A DNA stretch of 64,000 nucleotides, from the NCBI GenBank assembly GCA_022225965.2, contig JAKJXP020000061.1, positions 222,282 to 286,281 of the forward strand, given 5' to 3'. Numbering within the stretch: position 1 is the stretch's first letter; every line of letters starts with the position of its first letter. The translations under genes were made by a program, and so were the position numbers. The notes under the pieces are model-generated. The model was not told the DNA's origin and did no database searches. It was given only the letters and a program-made list of their open reading frames with translations. Below are positions 59,803 to 64,000 of this stretch, piece by piece. This stretch comes from Diatrype stigma (lineage: Eukaryota; Ascomycota; Sordariomycetes; Xylariales; Diatrypaceae).

Positions 59803-60853
59803 GGAGAGAAAGAGAAGAAAAACAACACATGAATAAAAACAATGAAGCAAAGGAGAGAGAACTCGAGTGGAAAAATTGGTGGCTAGTTGCTCGAGAAGGC
59901 AATGCGACCATCTTATGCCGACCAGCAGGACGGCAGCGAGACGGAACATGTTCAGGGGCGCGGACCAGAGAGACTGGCTGACTGACTTGCTCACTCCACT
60001 GGATGAGGAGCCAGATGCTAGGATATGGACCCGACAAGTCGGTAGAGCACCCGAGTAGATGAGGCTACAGACAAGGACGGTGTATGGGCTGTCTGCGAAT
60101 CGTTCGGGGTATACGACGTACGATGCGGCATAAAGCTGGAAAGCGTGTTATATTTGATATGGGCGTTAGGCGATCACATTTTAATCTGCATGTGCGGCGT
60201 ACGGACTAGAAGCTTTGAAGTACTAGGTACCTACATAGAGGGAGAAGGGAGAGAGTGCCGGGGCTATATATATGTAGCAAGACCATCGCACCTCCGTTCA
60301 AATGAGGCCTTGTGGCCCAAGCTGTACTATAGCATAAGAAATAATGGAAAGCCCATTTTGAACAACCGTGACAGCCATACCGTGATACGGGGCATGAGCC
60401 CGGGGCTGCGGAATGAGTTCTGTGTGTAACTAGCACTGTCAAAGTCACTGTTGCGTTGCGATGCACGTTGTACGGGGAGCTGTGTGCCGTCATACAAGTC
60501 ATTGGTGTAGATTAGCCCCCCGAAAAGCGCCAACGTCATTTTGTACCATATATCATCGACGTTGACTCAAAAGAAACACGAGGAATATCATCATCAACAC
60601 ATTATATCGCGTCGGGTCAACTTCCCGAGATCCATGATCTTTCCTCATAATATCCCCCTGTCCTCGTACGCCTTTGTTCGTTAACCCCGTCGCCGCAACT
60701 CCTACGCGAAGTCGCTCCCTACTTCGATTCTATACCCACAACGCCGTAGTACAGTTATACATTAAGAGGCCCGCCCGAAGGGTTTACTCGGACCAGCAGG
60801 TTATTAGTGTCTCTTTTCTGTGTGCCTTGTATTTTCGTCACCCCCTTATCCCA
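59803..60853. other. Convergent spacer between TIM22 and the GH16 gene
   Basis: About 1.05 kb between two 3' ends. No gene was recognised. A CTAGGTACCTACATAG motif lies near 60,222. Frames in this stretch show no family. Confidence 0.5.
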
Positions 60854-62452
60854 TCAAGAGGCCTGATAGATCTCGAACTTCCCAAATTCCCAGAAGGCGT
60901 CCGTGAACGCCGAGGGGTTGTTGGCGACGTAGTCGGTGCAAGTGCTCGGGCCTTTAGTGGAAGACGAAACCAGTTAGCAAAAGACTACCCGGAGGAATGG
61001 GAGCTGTATTTGGGACAACAGAAGAAGATAAAAAAGGGGGAATATATATATACTCACATCCACTATCAGCGTACACACCGCCGGCATACTGGCCGCAGAG
61101 ATCGATATTAGCGATCAGGCTCTGGTTCTTGAAGTGGGAGCCGATGTCGCACTTGGTGCTGGGGAAGTCGGCCTTGGCCTCGCCCCAGGAGCTCGGGTCG
61201 GGGTTCTGGGCGGTGATGTCGGCGGGGATGGCGGAGCGGGTGAAGGCCCACATGCGGATGCCCTCGGGGCGCCACTCGACGGCCATGAGGCCGCCGTCGC
61301 CGTCGTTGTAGGTGGCGCCGTAGCTGTCGGCGCCGCCGCTGACGCCGCAGCCGGCGTTGTCGTCGGTGCCGTTGTAGCAGTCCTGGGCGAGCACGGTGCC
61401 GGTCATGAGGCGCTTGACGCCCATCCAGCAGTCGTCGGTCGTGTGCAGCGTCATCTGGTTGGCGCCGTCGGCCGCCTGGTTGGTCGCCTCCATCACGTCG
61501 ATCTCGCCGTTGGCCGGCCAGTTGTTGGGGTCCGACAGCCAGAGCGCCGGCCACGTCCCGCACCCGTGCGGCGTGTGCCGCACGTCGAACACGAACAGCC
61601 CCGAGTCGTACTGCGTCTTCGACTCCAGCCGGACCGAGAACCGCCCCGTCGACGCGTCCGGCGTCGAGCCCGGCCCCACGCTCGTGTCCACCTTCAACAC
61701 CGCCCGTTCCGACGAGGCGTACGTCAGGTTCTGCGAGAGGGCGAGTATTAGCCTCCGATACGGAAAACGGGAAACAAGGGGGTGACGGTCTTTGCTGTGC
61801 GACTACTTTGCGCGCAGACAGAAATAATGGTGGTGGGTGGGTGAATGGATGGAAGACATACCAGACTCGTCGCCTGCTCCTTCGGCACGTAATGGACAAA
61901 GCCCTGGGCGGGGTCATAGCCCGTAAAATAGTCGAAGTTATCGAAAAATGTTGTTCCAGAGTCTACGATGCGAATGGTCAGCTATCGTGTCCTGCCTATC
62001 TATCCCTAACATCCATCCCAGCGTTCAGAGAAAGGGGGTCGGGCGGGCTTACACTCATCCTTAAGCGAGTAATTGAGTTTTGTGTAGTTGGGATAGCGGT
62101 TGGCCTCGGTAACCTTCACGGGCACTACAATGACGATGATGAGAATGATGACGATGATGGCGGCTACGATGGCCAAGGTCCTCTTGCGCCAGTACTTGGG
62201 CTTCCACCACGGCGCACTCTGTGCGGCGGCGGCGTACTGCATGTTTCTGCTCTGTGGTGTCGGTTGCTGGAACTGCTGCTCTTCGGGCCACTGGGGAGCA
62301 GAATAATCGTGGGAAGACTCGAAGTAGCTGGGAGGCGGGCCGGACATCATTTCTACCTCGCTGCCACTGCCGCTGGCGCTGGCGCTGACGTCCCTGACTT
62401 GGAAGGTCGCAGGCCCCCGGCTGCCAGGGTGCTGCGCATCCCTCCAACCCAT
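60854..62452 (-). CDS. Membrane-anchored GH16 glycoside hydrolase (beta-glucanase-like)
   Basis: Four exons: 62452-62053, 61962-61862, 61730-61058, 60951-60854; introns 90, 131 and 106 nt; 423 aa. The N-terminal 91 residues are Pro/Ser/Gln-rich and end in basic WWKPKYWRKR. A single membrane segment follows (about 92-112, AIVAAIIVIILIIVIVV), giving a type II protein with the enzyme outside. The GH16 domain has YFTGYDP and FVHYV in the second exon and GEIDVMEATN, in which Glu243, Asp245 and Glu248 form the ExDxxE catalytic motif. The short last exon supplies CTDYVANNPSAFTDAFWEFG, so the fold is complete. GH16 enzymes of this type cut or remodel beta-1,3/1,4-glucans in the wall or environment; true substrate is unknown. 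The catalytic exon is extremely G/C-rich at third positions. Confidence 0.9.
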
Positions 62453-64000
62453 CTTGGCAAACCTAAAGAGGAGGCTTCTAATGCGCTTCCGAACCAAGGC
62501 GGAGCTTGTGATTGGAAAGAATCAACGGGATATGCCGCGGCTAGCGGGTTCAAGCGCTTCGTGATCCAGAACGTTGTTGCGCCCGGACGAAAGTGGTTGT
62601 TTGCTTCAGCTTGAGCCTTCAGCCCAGTGTTGTTTCGGAATAGCCCCTTCAAAGTTACGCTGGGACCTGGTCGACGATGGGATCTGGACCCCTCTTAATG
62701 GCTGTTATATAACGAAGGTTAAAGACTGCTATCGGTTGTCCCCACCCGTGACATGAAATTCGGGATGGCTGGCCGGTGGTAAAGAAATCTGGGTGAATGG
62801 CCGGAGATTTTATGTCACTACCTACCTTAACACAGGAATCACAAGTAAACCGGGAATCAAGGTTTTTCTCCAACAGCGCCTATCTATCTCCCTACGTATC
62901 TCCCTACGTATGCCAGATACCTATAGCTACAGGTATGTCTAGGTTGGTCAGGTATGTATCATCATGGGGGTCAGTGGTATGTACGCACCCAACTACTACT
63001 GGCCGGACTGACTACCTTTTACCTACCACATACGTACAATACATACAATCACACAATCCAGTTCATACGGCGGCATTACTGTATTGATTGTAGTCTACCA
63101 GTCTACTTACTTCATGCGCTTGACGCAATACGAAAGGGAGCTATTGCGTGTCTCGCAGCTACCAATGAGGTGGACAGCTTTAAACCGCCCACTGGCTCGA
63201 AAGAGAACGCTGACGCGTGGCGAGTTCCACGTTCTAGGCCGATCCCAAACGTGAACCGAACCGATCGCGCCCTGAAGAGGGAAATACAGCCGGCAGTTCA
63301 CATGTTTGAACACCCGTCTGTCTCCCTCTTGGATCCTGCATGATGGGATTCCATGCTGCCTACATAGTACTGCACAAACTGCCCGCCTCTATATGGATGT
63401 TCAACTGTATGTATGGTATTATTGTCGTGGGGAGGGAGGGGTTCATGACGAAATACCTAGAAGCTTATCTGTCGCATATTGTCAGATCGTCGTTTGAATC
63501 AATCCCTGGCATTGATTTGAATTCCCTGTCGCCCGATATTCCACACATAGCTACAACATGATTGTCATAAAACAGCAAGGGAACTCGAGCCGCAAGACTC
63601 CGTAATGCATCATGCCATTGTTACTCTAAATAGTTAACCTGCTGCCTGGCATACGACGGCACCATGTAGTCAGGTAGACGATAGATCAGCACTAACAAGA
63701 TTCTAAGAATTTGTATCGTCTGTCGTTCCAGAAACGGGAGGCCGAGTTATGCGGGTGGTACGGGTACCTACTGTAGGTATTGTATGTATACTACGATTAA
63801 TACAGGGTACCTTATGACTGGTTCGGAGCTTACTGCCGATTATGGGTTCTCTAGGTACCTGGTACCTGATACTGATAGCCATGTACGAAGGTAGCGGCCA
63901 AAAGTCGGTTTACATCTGGACAGACCCCCCTAGTGTAGTTTTGGCTTATATATACTGTATACTTTGCTTATATAATTACCTGGCGCATAACACAGTATCA
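62453..64000. other. Region upstream of the GH16 gene, no convincing gene
   Basis: About 1.5 kb to the window end. It holds the GH16 promoter at its left. A short exact tandem TCTCCCTACGTA occurs twice at about 62,886-62,910, and CTAGGTACCTGGTACCTGATA near 63,851. Frames are short and unrecognised; a gene may begin beyond the window. Confidence 0.5.

Overview
The window is nuclear DNA of a filamentous ascomycete (Pezizomycotina; Sordariomycetes is the likeliest class, an inference from gene style only). The genes have short GT-AG introns with CTAAC/CTGAC-type branch sites, and they form GC-balanced to GC-rich blocks. Between these lie long AT-rich blocks in which CpG survives while CpA/TpG is largely missing and every old reading frame is full of TAA/TAG. 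That is the signature of repeat-induced point mutation (RIP), not of CpG deamination.

Layout. (1) 1-11,100: RIP-mutated repeats. The core is a Ty3/Gypsy element (207-9,621; 151-bp LTRs; target duplication AGGGC) with a complete gag-only LTR element nested in it (2,208-4,095; 213-bp LTRs; target duplication TTTAA). (2) 11,100-27,000: a gene block with a 5'-truncated SDR, a BTB-domain gene, a BCS1-type AAA ATPase, the U3 snoRNP protein PWP2, the septin CDC12 and a mitochondrial PDK/BCKDK-type kinase. (3) 27,000-35,400: a RIP-mutated block holding the remains of a RecQ-like helicase (+ strand) and of a DUF6589-like protein (- strand), converging on a core of micro- and minisatellites. This is the least conventional part of the window. 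(4) 35,951-46,143: a MULE-type DNA transposon with about 137-bp terminal inverted repeats and an exact 9-bp target duplication, interrupted by a Ty1/Copia element (37,619-43,736; 185-bp LTRs; target duplication GAAAT). (5) 46,150-64,000: a gene block with a USP7/Ubp15-type deubiquitinase, a secreted arylsulfotransferase-family protein, a second SDR, TIM22 and a membrane-anchored GH16 glucanase-like enzyme.

Most genes are single-copy housekeeping genes: ribosome biogenesis (PWP2), cytokinesis (CDC12), mitochondrial import and maintenance (TIM22, BCS1-like, PDK-like) and ubiquitin removal (USP7). They form no pathway cluster. Neighbouring pairs are divergent (PWP2/CDC12, SDR/TIM22) or convergent (CDC12/PDK, ASST/SDR, TIM22/GH16). 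No secondary-metabolite cluster, CRISPR array, rRNA gene or convincing tRNA gene was seen.

Exon models were built by hand from splice signals and frame continuity. Each closes to a whole number of codons. Family assignments come from recognised motifs, not from a database search.
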